From: Eurosta solidaginis
Lineage: Eukaryota > Arthropoda > Insecta > Diptera > Tephritidae
DNA length: 64,000 bases
Reading direction: 5' to 3'
NCBI RefSeq assembly: GCF_040869045.1
Contig: NC_090320.1
Span: 245,768,978 to 245,832,977, forward strand
Within the stretch, counting starts at the first letter, position 1. Every line of letters starts with the position of its first letter. Below the pieces are notes generated by a model. That model was not told where the DNA came from and made no database searches. It was given only the letters and a program-made list of their open reading frames with translations. Below, one piece after another: positions 35,801-47,800 of the stretch. Position numbers and translations under genes: made by a program.

Positions 35801-38800
35801 AGGAAGTCTAAATTCAGGTGAAACCGAACATTACATACCCAGCTGTATACTTGAAGTGCTGTTGTTGTTTGCTTTGTGTGCTTCATAGTGTTACAAGGCT
35901 GTGCAATAACACATATATATATGGTTCTATTCTGAACTAATTTTCTTCGAGTTATAGCTCCCGAAACATAGAAAATTGCTTAGTCATAAAAGGGGCAGTG
36001 CTACGTCCATTTTTTAAAATTTGAAGGTTTTCCTATTTATTGTTATAAATCCACTTGGGGAATGAAATACCATTGATATAAAGCTCTTTTTGGCAAAGAT
36101 ATAGCTAATTTTATTCGTCCACGACACTTTTAAAAATCTTTTATATAAAAGTTGGCGTGGTTCTTAACCGATTTCGTCAATTTTTCTTCAAAGCATTCCT
36201 TATAGTACAGGCAACCCTTCTGCTGAATTTTGTTACGATAGGTTTAACGATTTTTGATTTATGATTAATAATATTTGTAAAATTGATTTTATGAAAATTA
36301 TCACAAGTAAGCGGTGCCACGCCCATTTCAAAAATTGTTTTCAAATTTTTATTAAGAGTCTCAATATTAGTCCACACTTCAAATTTCAACATTCTAAGTG
36401 TATTATTTACTAAACAATCAGGTCTTTTGTGCTTTCCAAAATGCTATATATATAAAAAGTGGGACGGACGGACGGACATAGGTCAATCAAATTTTTTTTC
36501 GATACTGATAATTTTTATATATGGAAATATCTATCCCGATTCCTTTATACCTGTACAACCAACCGATATCCAATCAAAGTTATAATACCCTGTGTACAAG
36601 TGCAAAAAAAAAATGTAAGGCGCGATAACCTCCGAAGAGATCTAAGGCCGAGCTTCCCTTCCAATTTACGTCGTGCTCCTGTTGATTTTCCCTACAAATT
36701 GGCCGGACGGGACCTACATGTTTTATGCCGACTCCGAACGGCATCTGCAAGGCAAATGAGTTTTAACTGAGAGCTTCTCATGACAGAAATACACCCGGAG
36801 CGCTTGCCAAACACTGCCGAGGAGCGATCCCGCTTAGAAAAATGTTCTTCTAATTGAAAAACCTTATTTCTTAAATTTTGATGTAGCTTTTCCCGGGGTG
36901 TGAACACAGGGCATACGGTGTGGCAGGCGGAGCACGCTACCATCACACCACGGTGGCCGCCATGTACAAGTACAGCTGGGTATAAAAAATAAAAACACGG
37001 AGAAAAACAAGGAGATTGAAAAAAAAATTACGAAAGATTAAATGGGAGAGAGTGCAAACTTGCAAATGTAGGAAAGTTGGGCAGGACACTGTCTGGCGGA
37101 TCCGTTTGTTTCAGAGGCGGATCCAGACAGATTTTTTTTTTTTTTTTTTTTGGCAGGGGGACTTCGACAGTAATCTGATATTTTCGTAAGCCCTTATCTA
37201 CTTGACATGTGGTAGCGCCTAGCGATTTTTGTTTTTGATATCCTATTTAACTCAACTGAAAAGCTCCGTAGCCTCAATCGAAACAAAAAGTTGGCATTGC
37301 TCATCATTAATCGGCCTATCCTTTTTTTAAAACGGTTTGAACACGAGTTCGGTTACCGTTTTGCACCAAAACATTTGTTGCAGTTTCCTTCTTTCCTTCT
37401 GCTTTGGGGTTCGTTTCCGTATCGTTCCAATTTTGGCTCATATTTCTATTTTTCTCGCGTTTAAATTTCGGTCTTCGTTTCGAGTTAACTATTTCCTACG
37501 GTTTAAGATAGGTTACGATTTCGTAGCTTAATATTTCATTCGGTTTCGCTTCCGATTACGTACTTCAATATTTCTTTTTCAATCTTGGTTTTGCACTTCA
37601 ATATTTGCTTTGGAGTCGCTCCTGTTTCCCTTTTGCACTTCAATGTTTGTTTCGAATTTATTTCGGGTTCAATTTCGTAAATCATATTTGTTTCGGTTTG
37701 AATTTTGTACTTAAATATTTGTTTTGGTTTCGTAAACCTTTGACAGTAAATCGATAACCCTTCGATAACAAATCGATAAAAAGCTGCAAACTTATTGGTA
37801 AACTTCCGACAACAAGTCGATACCACTATCATAGGAAATCGAAGACTTTTCGATAACATATCGATAACTTTTTGATGAATGGTTGATATTATTTCAATAG
37901 CAAAACGATAGTTTTTCGTTAACCCTTTGATAATAAGTCGATGTATTTTCCAAAGCAAATTGAGCAGTTTTCAGTAATTTATCAACAAGTTTTCAATAAC
38001 TAATCAATTACAATTCGATAACAAAATCGATAACACATCGTTACCTTTATTATCCATTGATTTTAAAGTACAAAGCCGCAACAAAATCATCAAGCCGCTT
38101 GCCGGCAGCACCTGGGGAAAAGATATAGAAATGTTGCTAACCCCATAGAAAGCAATTGGCCGGCCGCTGATGTGTTACGTGTTACCAGTTTCGTAGCCTG
38201 GTCTTAAAAACATATACTGGAAGAGGCCGTAGGCTGAAATCAGAACTGCAATGGGATATCTCTTTATAACCCCCGAACGCCACCTACATAGTGAGGCCAA
38301 AGAGCACAACGAAATGCTGAACAGGCAGTTTTTGCTAAACTTTCATAAACCAGGACAACCTAGCAAACAACTTCTTGATATAGCCCTACCTACACAGGGG
38401 TTAAGGGAACATCTCCATTAGCACTATGAGGAGATTCGGCAGCTGCCAACACAGCCGCTTGATCCAGACAAGCATAAGAGGCCCTAAGCCAAATAAACAC
38501 ATTATCGGTAAAAGCCTTTGTCTGGATGTGAACGCGGTTATCTGTATACAATATCCTACTCTTTCCGAAGAAGAAATCACAATACCAAAGGAGACGATAG
38601 TCACCTGACCCAACTTCTTTCTGGATACTGCAACAGGTTAAAAACTTACTTATCCAGAATCAACCCCGACATACGTAATATATGTCCTGCATGCGATGTG
38701 TCCCCATATCCGACCTGCAAAAAAAGTACCAGTACAAGTACAAGTATCAGTACCTCAGTACTTCGAAAAATGAGTACAAGTATCGAAGTACTTGTACTTG

Positions 38801-41800
38801 AATTGTTGAAGTACAAGTAAAGTACTTGTAAGTACTTTCGAAGTACTTTGATAAGTATTGAACGGGTTTAAAGCGCATCAACCAGCACCCTTATGATCAC
38901 CTAACTTTGACAAAGTGGTTAAAGAAGAGGTTTGCAGGTATTTTAATGATACATCAATAGATTTCAATATGCTTCAGAGTTATCTCCTTATGAAGGACCT
39001 ATCACTCAAAATGAATAATCCCTCAGCTTCCTCCGACCCAGTAGAGTTTATTTTCCTTAGCAGGCATTGTTTATAGTCCTGGAAGATAATCAATGACGGA
39101 CTTTTCGTTTGAAAAGCTAGTACTTATGAAGGCAAACACAAAACTATTTTAATACTGTTAGCTGTTGTACAATTTATATTTATTCAATATGTTGTTTTAC
39201 TTCTTGTTGCTTCCTAATTTGATATTTACTCATATTTTGATTTTTCATTTATAAATTAGACTGACATATTTTATCAGATAAAGTACTTTCGTGTAATTGC
39301 AAGTATTTCGCAAGTATATCTACTTATACTTTCGGATTCGAAGTACAAGTACTGTAGTACTTATATTTTGTACTTAGATTTGAAGTACCGGAGTTATTGT
39401 ACTTATTTGGTACTAGTACAAGTGTGTACTCAGTACTTTACAGTTCTGCCCCATATGACTCCAACCATCTTTTCAATTGTAATGTGGAACCAACATTTCT
39501 AACACCAGTCTCCAATGGTTCGCCCCTATTGAAACTGCCAGTTTCCTTGTACTCCTGTTTTCTATTTAAGTCTTGGTTTCGCAAAGTAAAATATTCCTAG
39601 TGGGTTAGACCTTTGTTCCGGTTTAATCCTTAAATATGCAATACATATGTTTAAATAGCTCGTATGTTTTATAGCTAATATCGTATTCAGGACACTTTTT
39701 TAAACTTTTGTAAACATAAAATTGCAGCATATTCTTTACAGAAATATTGCTACACTACCAATGCGTTTGAAAAAAATCAAAAAAAAACTTGGTCAGTAAT
39801 TCTGGCACGTATCTCGAGCACCGTTAATTTAGTAATTTTATGATGCGGCGTGGTAACATCCAACAAAAAAACCTAAATCTAACATCTAAAACACTTTGGC
39901 ATCGGCTGCCTAATGAGCGTATCGCAATTACTACGAGTTTATGGTGTCAATTACCCGAACGCCTAATCAAAATTTCGCAGCGCATTACGATTTCTATTCA
40001 TAAATAAAAAATATTTAGTCACACGCTTAGCGCAAGTTTGTGTCTTAAGTCTTTTGTATGAATTTTCAGTTTTGATTGCGATTGCAATGCAGTTTGTTGT
40101 AAATGTGCACAGTAATTTGTTTATTACTTATTACCACTGTGTGACAATTTTCATACAATCAGCACAAGATGTCAAAAGGAAAGTCAAAAATTCAATGAGA
40201 AAGCGAAGAAGCAAAGCTACGAAAATATTTGTAATTTTGTTTCACACTTGGATTTCTTCCGTTGATCGTAAACTGCCCACAAATCGTAAAAACAAAAAAC
40301 AAGTAAGGAAGGGACTGTCTTCGACTGTGCCGAAGACTTCATACCTTTCATGAATGGGGCTGAACAATAATCTTATCCCGTTCATGATTTCCAAATAATC
40401 GGATGTATAAGATAAGAAATATATAGTGAACATACCTAAACGATTTTTAAGGTAAATATAAAATAAACAAGTAAGGAAGGCTAAGTTCGGGTGTAACCGA
40501 ACATTACATACTCAGTTGAGAGCTGTGGAGACAAAGTAAGGGAAATCACTATGTTGTAAAAGGAACCTATGGTAGCCCTGGAATGTGTTTGTATGACATG
40601 TGGGACAAGTGAGCCATAGATCTATAGATGGACGCCATTTAGGGATATCGCCATAAAGGTCGACCAGGCCTGATTCGAGAAATTGTTTGCACGATATGGG
40701 TATCAAATGAAATGTGTTAATGATAATTCTAAAAGGGAGTGGGCCTAAATTCTATAGGTGGACGTCTTTTCGAGATATCGCCATAAAGGTGGACCAGGGG
40801 TGACTCTAGAATTTATTTTGTACGATATGAGTATCAAATGAAAGGTGTTAATGAGTATTTTAAGAGGGCGTGGGCCTTAGTTCTATATGTTGACGCCTTT
40901 TCGAGATATCGCCATAAACGTGAACCAGGGGTGACTCTAGAATTTGTTTGTACTATATGGGTATCAAATGAAAGGTGTTAATGAGTATTTTAAAAGGGAG
41001 TGGGCCTAAGTTCTATAGGTGGACGCATTTCGGAATATCGTTATAAAAGTGGACCTGGGTTGACTCTAGAATGCGTTTGTACAATATGGGTGTCAAACGA
41101 AAAGTGTAATAAGTTTTTAAAAGGGTGTGGGTCTTAGTTCTATAGGTGGACGCCTTTTCGAGATATATCCATAAAGGTAGACCAGGGGTGACTCTAGAAT
41201 TTGTTTGTACGATATGGGTATCAAATGAAAGGTGTTAATGATATTTTAAAAGGGAGTGGGCCTTAGTTCTATAGGTGGATGCCCTTTCGAGATATCGCCA
41301 TAAAGGTGGTACAGGGGTGACTCTAGAATTTTTGTGTACAATATGGGTATCAAATGAAAGTTGTTAATGGGTATTTTAAAAGGGTGTGGGCCTTAGTTCC
41401 ATAGGTGGACGCCTTTTCGAGATATCGCCATAAAGGTGGACCAGGGGTGACTCTAGAATTTGTTTGTACGATATGGGTATCAAATGAAAGGTGTTAATGG
41501 GTATTTTAAAAGGGAGTGGGCCTTAGTTCTATAGGCGGATGCCTTTTCGAGATATCGCCATATAGGTGGGCCAGGGGTGACTCTGGAATTTTTTTGTACG
41601 ATATGGGTATCAACTGAAAGGTGTTAATGATTATTTTAAAAAGGCGTGGGCCTTAGTTCTATAGGTGGATGCCTTTTCGAGATATCGACATGAAGGTGGA
41701 CCAGGGGTGACTCTAGAATTTGTTTGTACGATATGGGTATCAAATCAAAGGTATTAATGAGGGTTTTAAAAGGGAGTGGTGCTTAGTTGTATATGTGAAG

Positions 41801-44800
41801 GCGTTTTCGAGATATCTACCAAAATGCGGACCAGGGTGATCCAGAACATCATCTGTCGGGTACCGCTAATTTATTTATATATGTAATACCACGTACAGTA
41901 TTCCTTCCAAGATTCCAAGGGCTTTTGATTTCGGCCTGGAAAACATTTTCATTTGCTTCTACTTAATATGGTAAGTGTCACACCCATTTTACCAAGTTTT
42001 TGTTCTAAAGTTATATTTTGCGTCAATAGACCAATACAATTACCATGTTTCATTCCTTTTTTCGTATTTGGTATATAATTATGGCATTTTTTTCATTTTT
42101 CGTAATTTTCGATATCAAAAAAGTGGGCGTGGTCATAGTCGGATTTCGGCCATTTTTTGCACCAATATAAAGTGAGTTCCGATAAGTTCGTGAACTGAGT
42201 TTAGTAAAGATATATCGATTTTTGCTCAAGTTATCGTGTTAACGGCCGAGCGGAAGGACAGATGGGACTGTGTATAAAAACTGGGCGTGGCTTCAACCGC
42301 TTTCGCCCTTTTTCACAGAAAACAGTTATCGTCCTAGGAGCTAAGCCTCTACCAAATTTCACAAGGATTGGTTATTTTTGTTCGACTTATGGCATTGAAA
42401 GCATCCTAGAGACACGCCCATTTTGAAATTTTCTTTTATTTTTGTATTTTGTTGCACCATATCATTATTGGAGTTGAATGTTGGCATAATTTACTTATAT
42501 GCTGTAAAGATATTAACTTTTCTTTTAAAATTTGAATTTAAAAAAAATTTTTTTTAAAAAGTGGGCGTGGTCGTTCTCCGATTTTGCTAATTTTTATTAA
42601 GCAGACATAAAGTAATAAGAGTAACGTTCCTGCCAAATTGCATCATGATATCTTCAACGACTGCCAAATTACAGCTTGCAAAACTTCTAAATTACCTTCA
42701 TTTAAAAGTGGGCGGTGCCACGCCCATTGTCCAAAATTTTACTAGTTTTCTATTCTGCGTCATAAGCTTAACTCACCTACCAAGTTTCATCGCGTATTTG
42801 GTAATGAATTATCGCACTTTTTCGAAATTTTCGATATCGAAAAAGTGGGCGTGTTTATTGCCCGATATCGTTCATTTTAAATAGCGATCTGAGATGAGTG
42901 CCCAGGAACCTACATACCAAATTTCATCAAGATTCCTCAAAATTTACTCAAGTTATCGTGTTAACGGACAGACGGACGGACGGACGAACGGACATGGCTC
43001 AATCGAATTTTTTTTCGATACTGATGATTTTGATATATGGAAGTCTATATCTATCTCGATTCCTTTATACCTGTACAACCAACCGTTATGCAATCAAAGT
43101 TAATATACTCTGTGAGCTCTGCTCAACTGAGTATAAAAATGGCAAAAAACTCCTTATCTGAACGATCGGTTATATGGGATATATATCATATATAGCTCCA
43201 ATCGAAATGATTTTTACAGGAAATCTTCTATGATATATTAGAATAAATATCAAAAAGTTTAACGTTTTTATATTGGAAATTAAGGGAGAAATTGCCAAAA
43301 ATCTTTCTATCTGAACGATCGGTTGTATGGGATATATACTATATATAGCTCCGATCAAAGTGAGTTTTTCAGGATATCTTCTATGATATATTAGAATATA
43401 TATCACCGAGTTTCCCGTTTTTACTTTCTAAATTAGGGGAGAAATGGCCAAAAATCTTTCTATCTGAACGATCGGTTGTATGGGATATAACTATATATAG
43501 CTCCGATCAAAGTGATTTTTTCAGGATATCTTCTACGATATCTTAGAATATATATCACCGAGTTTCACGTTTATACTTTCCAAATTGCGGCAGGAATGAC
43601 CAAAATCGGCTTATCTGAATGATCGGTTGTATGGGAGATATATGTTATAGTGGTCCGATCCTACCGGATTCGACAAATGTCTAATATAATACAAAAATAC
43701 ATCTTTGTGCCAAATTTCATTGAGATATCTCAAAATTTGAGGGACTAGTTTGCGTTCAAACCAACAGACGGACGGACAGACGGACATGGCTATATCAACT
43801 CAGTTCGTCGCCCTGATCAATTCGGTATACTTAATGTTGAGTCTATCTTCTATATTTATCAACGTTACAAACATCGGACCAAAGTTAAAATACCATTTCA
43901 TGTTCATGAAAGGTATAAAAACTAGACAAATCCAAATATCAACATCACCACTATCATTAACAATAACAACGCTCTTTTTAAATTTTTATTTACTTTCGTA
44001 CGTGCAGCATTCGTTTTCCACGTTCTTGTTGGGCCTCATTGTTGTTGACATGTTTTTTTTTTTTTTTTTTTTTGCTTTTTTGTTGCTTCTTTCAATTGTA
44101 TACAAATCTTTATTGTCAACGCTTTTCACTATTGTGTCACAGCATTAGCATTTCTCTAAAGTTTTCTATTGTCATTCATTTTCTTGGACATTTGCTTGTT
44201 GTTGTTGAGTTCATCACCCTGTTTGTCTGTTTGTGTTTTGTTAGTTCTGTCAACTTTGTTTCAGCAACATTGTACTTAGCCTTCATTGAGCTGATTTGCT
44301 TATTGCACTGCCTATGGGAATAAATATTTCACTGATGAAAATCAGCTAGAAACTTAATGAGAGATATCATTGCAAGCGTTGTTAATTTCTTTACTCTTTG
44401 GTATTTTCCTTTTTTCTCTAAATAGTTGACTTTATCATGAAGGCAAATTGTTTTTTGATGGATTTGGTAAAACTGGGGCAAAAATTAATTTATATAATTA
44501 TGGTAAATAACAAAATTATATAGATGGTCACTAGATAAACCGCAGCTGGTCCAGTTCCAATAGGGCTGAACCAAAGGTGTGCTACAGTGAGAGGGGTGTT
44601 AAAGGCGCTGGTTCCACATTGCAATTAAAGAGATGGTTGGTATCATGTGGGAACACATTGCAAGCAGGACATACATTATGTGTATCGGGATTGATTTTGG
44701 ATAGGTAAGAATTTAACCTGTTACAGTATCCAGATCATGGCTGAGCTAGAGTGATGCGCTTCTCCCTAGCGAATGCGGGTGTATTTATCTTTAAGAACGG

Positions 44801-47800
44801 TATTCCCTAGGGCGATGCCTTTTTGTAGATATCACTGAGGATGTGTTTCGGTTTTTCTTCTACATGCGGCTGTATTCTCAGGTGCCGTATTTCCTCATAA
44901 TGCTTGCAGAAATTACTTCTTAAGCCCATGGGAGGTGGGGCCTCTATAATCAGATGTCTAATGAGATGCTCAGGTTTCTAGGTATTCAATAAGAACTGTT
45001 TGTTCAGCATTTCATTTCAAACCCATTTAATTTTAGTGGTGCTCACCGTGTCCAATATATTCTACCCCTTAGAGCAGAATCGGCTTGACTAGTATCTCAT
45101 AAGGCCAGTGTATTACTCTTAGCGAGAGCCCCATATCTTGCCGGTAGCCCACGTGCAGCAGTTCAAGACAACAGCGACCTTACTGGCCCTATCTTCCACA
45201 TTTGATCTCCAGGATAGTTTCTTGTTCAAAATAATACTTAAATATTGCACCATATTAATTAATTCGATGCCACTGCTGTGAGGTCAAGCAATCTCGTGCA
45301 TCACTCAACCGCATGGTTCAAGACCTTAACGTGATATCCACTTGATAGGTATATTATAAATGAAATTTCCCAACGGCTCAAGCGATGATCGAGCAGCGTC
45401 AATGCATCCATGAATATGTTTACCAAACCCCAGCTGCCGACGGCGGACACAACTGTGCGGTTCATTAGACCAGAACTCCTAAAAAAAATCGATTTCACCA
45501 TCACATTATACGGCTAATATTTTACACTTGGAGAGAGCCTCCAGCTTTTGGCAATTGCTCTATGACTGCAGTACAAAAGGAACTCACACCTTTCAAGCCC
45601 TGCCTTCTGCATTAGGTTTCCAAAATAGATTACTTGCAAGAGGCTTCTCACAGTACACTATATCAGAAAGCGCCAGCGATACCAAATTGAGGGTGGTCTA
45701 AATTCATGGATATCAATTTTCACTAATATTGAAACTTTTGTCCGTGTATTTGTACACTTCCTTCCGACAAGGTTTGACAGGTCATCAGATTATCAACTTG
45801 TGGCGTATCCCTTTTCACTTCTCTTCTAGCCGTCGTTTACCTCCATTCCGAGGTGTTCTCTCATCGCTGCAACAAAGATACTGTCTTAAAAGATAGGAGA
45901 GTTTTTTGCTACACGCTTACAATAGATTGCAGTTAAAATGAAAATTACTAAATTACATATCTCGTGCGCGATAATATCTTGCTCACATGATTGACCAGTC
46001 AAATTGTAACAAAAACTGCGAAAACAACAACACAAGCTGTGAAGTATTCAAAACAAACAATAACAAAATTACGACGCTGTTGACAATTAAATTATACACT
46101 TTTTGAACTCCATATAAAACTCGTCCTAATATCACAAACATTTCTTATATCTACTTATCATTTCCTACTCTTGCTTGTAGTATGTCTGTACCTCCTCCCT
46201 TCCAGTGCAACACTAGCGATGTAAACATGCCACTCATGCTCGTGTGCGATAATTATAATGAATGCCTAAGTTAGCTCGTTTTACTTGCGTTTGGTCTACA
46301 ATACGGCTGATGGGGCTATGGCAATGGCTCGTGTTAGCTATACATTTTGAGGCGTTAACTTGTATTTTCATTGTCACTTTTTAATTTACCACTTACATGC
46401 ACACACACACACAAACATACAACACACTTTCAACATTTCTCTAGAGGTACAAAATACGCATGCGCGAACTTTACATTCATTCAATTTTAACCGGTTCTTT
46501 GCTAATCACATTTACTTTTAATTTTTCGATTATTTTATCACTGATCGCTGCTTGTTTGTTCGTTTTGTCTCATTTCAGGCTGTCATCATAATGGCACTTG
46601 GTATGCAGACAGGTCGCTTGTGCCCACCATGGAGAAGTGTCTGACATGCCAATGCCAGAAGAAGACGCTCGTTTGCCGTTTGAAGGTTTGCCCCGAAATG
46701 CCAATGCCACCACCTCGTGGTTGCATTGTTGTGCAACAGCGGAACTCTTGTTGTCCATATTTGTCCTGTGCGCGTTTGGAAGCCTTCTATAAGATACCGG
46801 CAACACGTCGCATTATCGCTTACTTGGATCACTACGAACGGGAGTCTATTGATCGCGTTGTAAATGATAATATGTTGCAGAGGCGTTCCGATGATTCTGA
46901 AGTAGATATGTATGGTGAGTAGACATTTACTTATGCTAGAAATTATTGTACACGCTACAGTGGAGTAAATAGCAAAATTTTCAGAAATAGAAAAGAAAAC
47001 TCAAATTTGTTGGATTAAGTAATTAGGTTCCCTACAAAAATTGTGCGGCTAACCTAATGAGAAGTGCTTTCCTTTTTTCACTTTTCTCTATATTAGGGTA
47101 TGATTGATTCCGCCTGGTCCAATCTGGGTACATTTGGAGCTAGTCAAGTACGAAAAATATCTGATCGACAGTACTCGTAATTGTTTATGAAGAGTAGAAA
47201 GAGGAGCGGTTCGACAGTATGCCTATTAAGAGGATCACTGCTACATTACCCGTTCAGGTATAAACAATTGGTTTTTCCACAGGAAATATTAAAACAATAG
47301 GGATAACTCCACCGAAGGTTTACGTCCTTTCCCATATACAGATCCGGTACGTTCCGGTATAAAGCAACATTATGGTGCTAGTCCGATCATCTCAGGAACC
47401 ATCGAACCTTTCAGGCCATAACACTCCCTATTCCCTAGTTATTTGAGGAAATTGGGGTCGCCAAAGCCTCGCCTTACTCATTTATGATTCTCATTCCGAA
47501 TTGATCGTAGACTCGTCGCATTTTTTTCAGGGTTATATTGGGTTTTATTCACTGGTAGCGACCTCGGCACGAGCACAAAGACCCGTTATGCTATGAATTA
47601 TTTCGGAATCGCTGCGAATCACCGACGGACTTTATAAAAAGACTCGACCTTTGAATGAATTCCCGTGGATTCCCAAGGATTCCGTGACATAATTCTCCAG
47701 CTACAGCAAAAAAAGTATGCCAATATGTACCACAAGGAGTTCCATTGATGCATCAGGGCCCAAATCACTAAGACTAGATGAAACATTGTGAACATAAAGC

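Larger units (their letters stand above)
40300..43916 (+). mobile_element. Hairpin-ended repeat, family B (split by copy A3)
   Basis: The left end is CAAGTAAGGAAGG plus a hairpin with a 7-bp stem at 40317-40337 (GTCTTCG / CGAAGAC). The right end near 43896-43916 is TTCATGTTCATGAAAGGTATA, the inverse of CATACCTTTCATGAA near 40339, so the subterminal parts are inverted. Positions 40468-43135 are the younger family A copy A3. The right half has four tandem units of about 153 bp (43155-43640) and a (GGAC)n-like tract at 43768-43785. No coding capacity. Confidence 0.82.

Noticed and set aside
42894..43161. ORFs reading TDRRTDGRTDMAQ-type protein
   Set aside because: They cross the (GGAC)n tract of family A; the same text appears at 1736-1933 and 9182-9593 in other copies. 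Repeat artefact.
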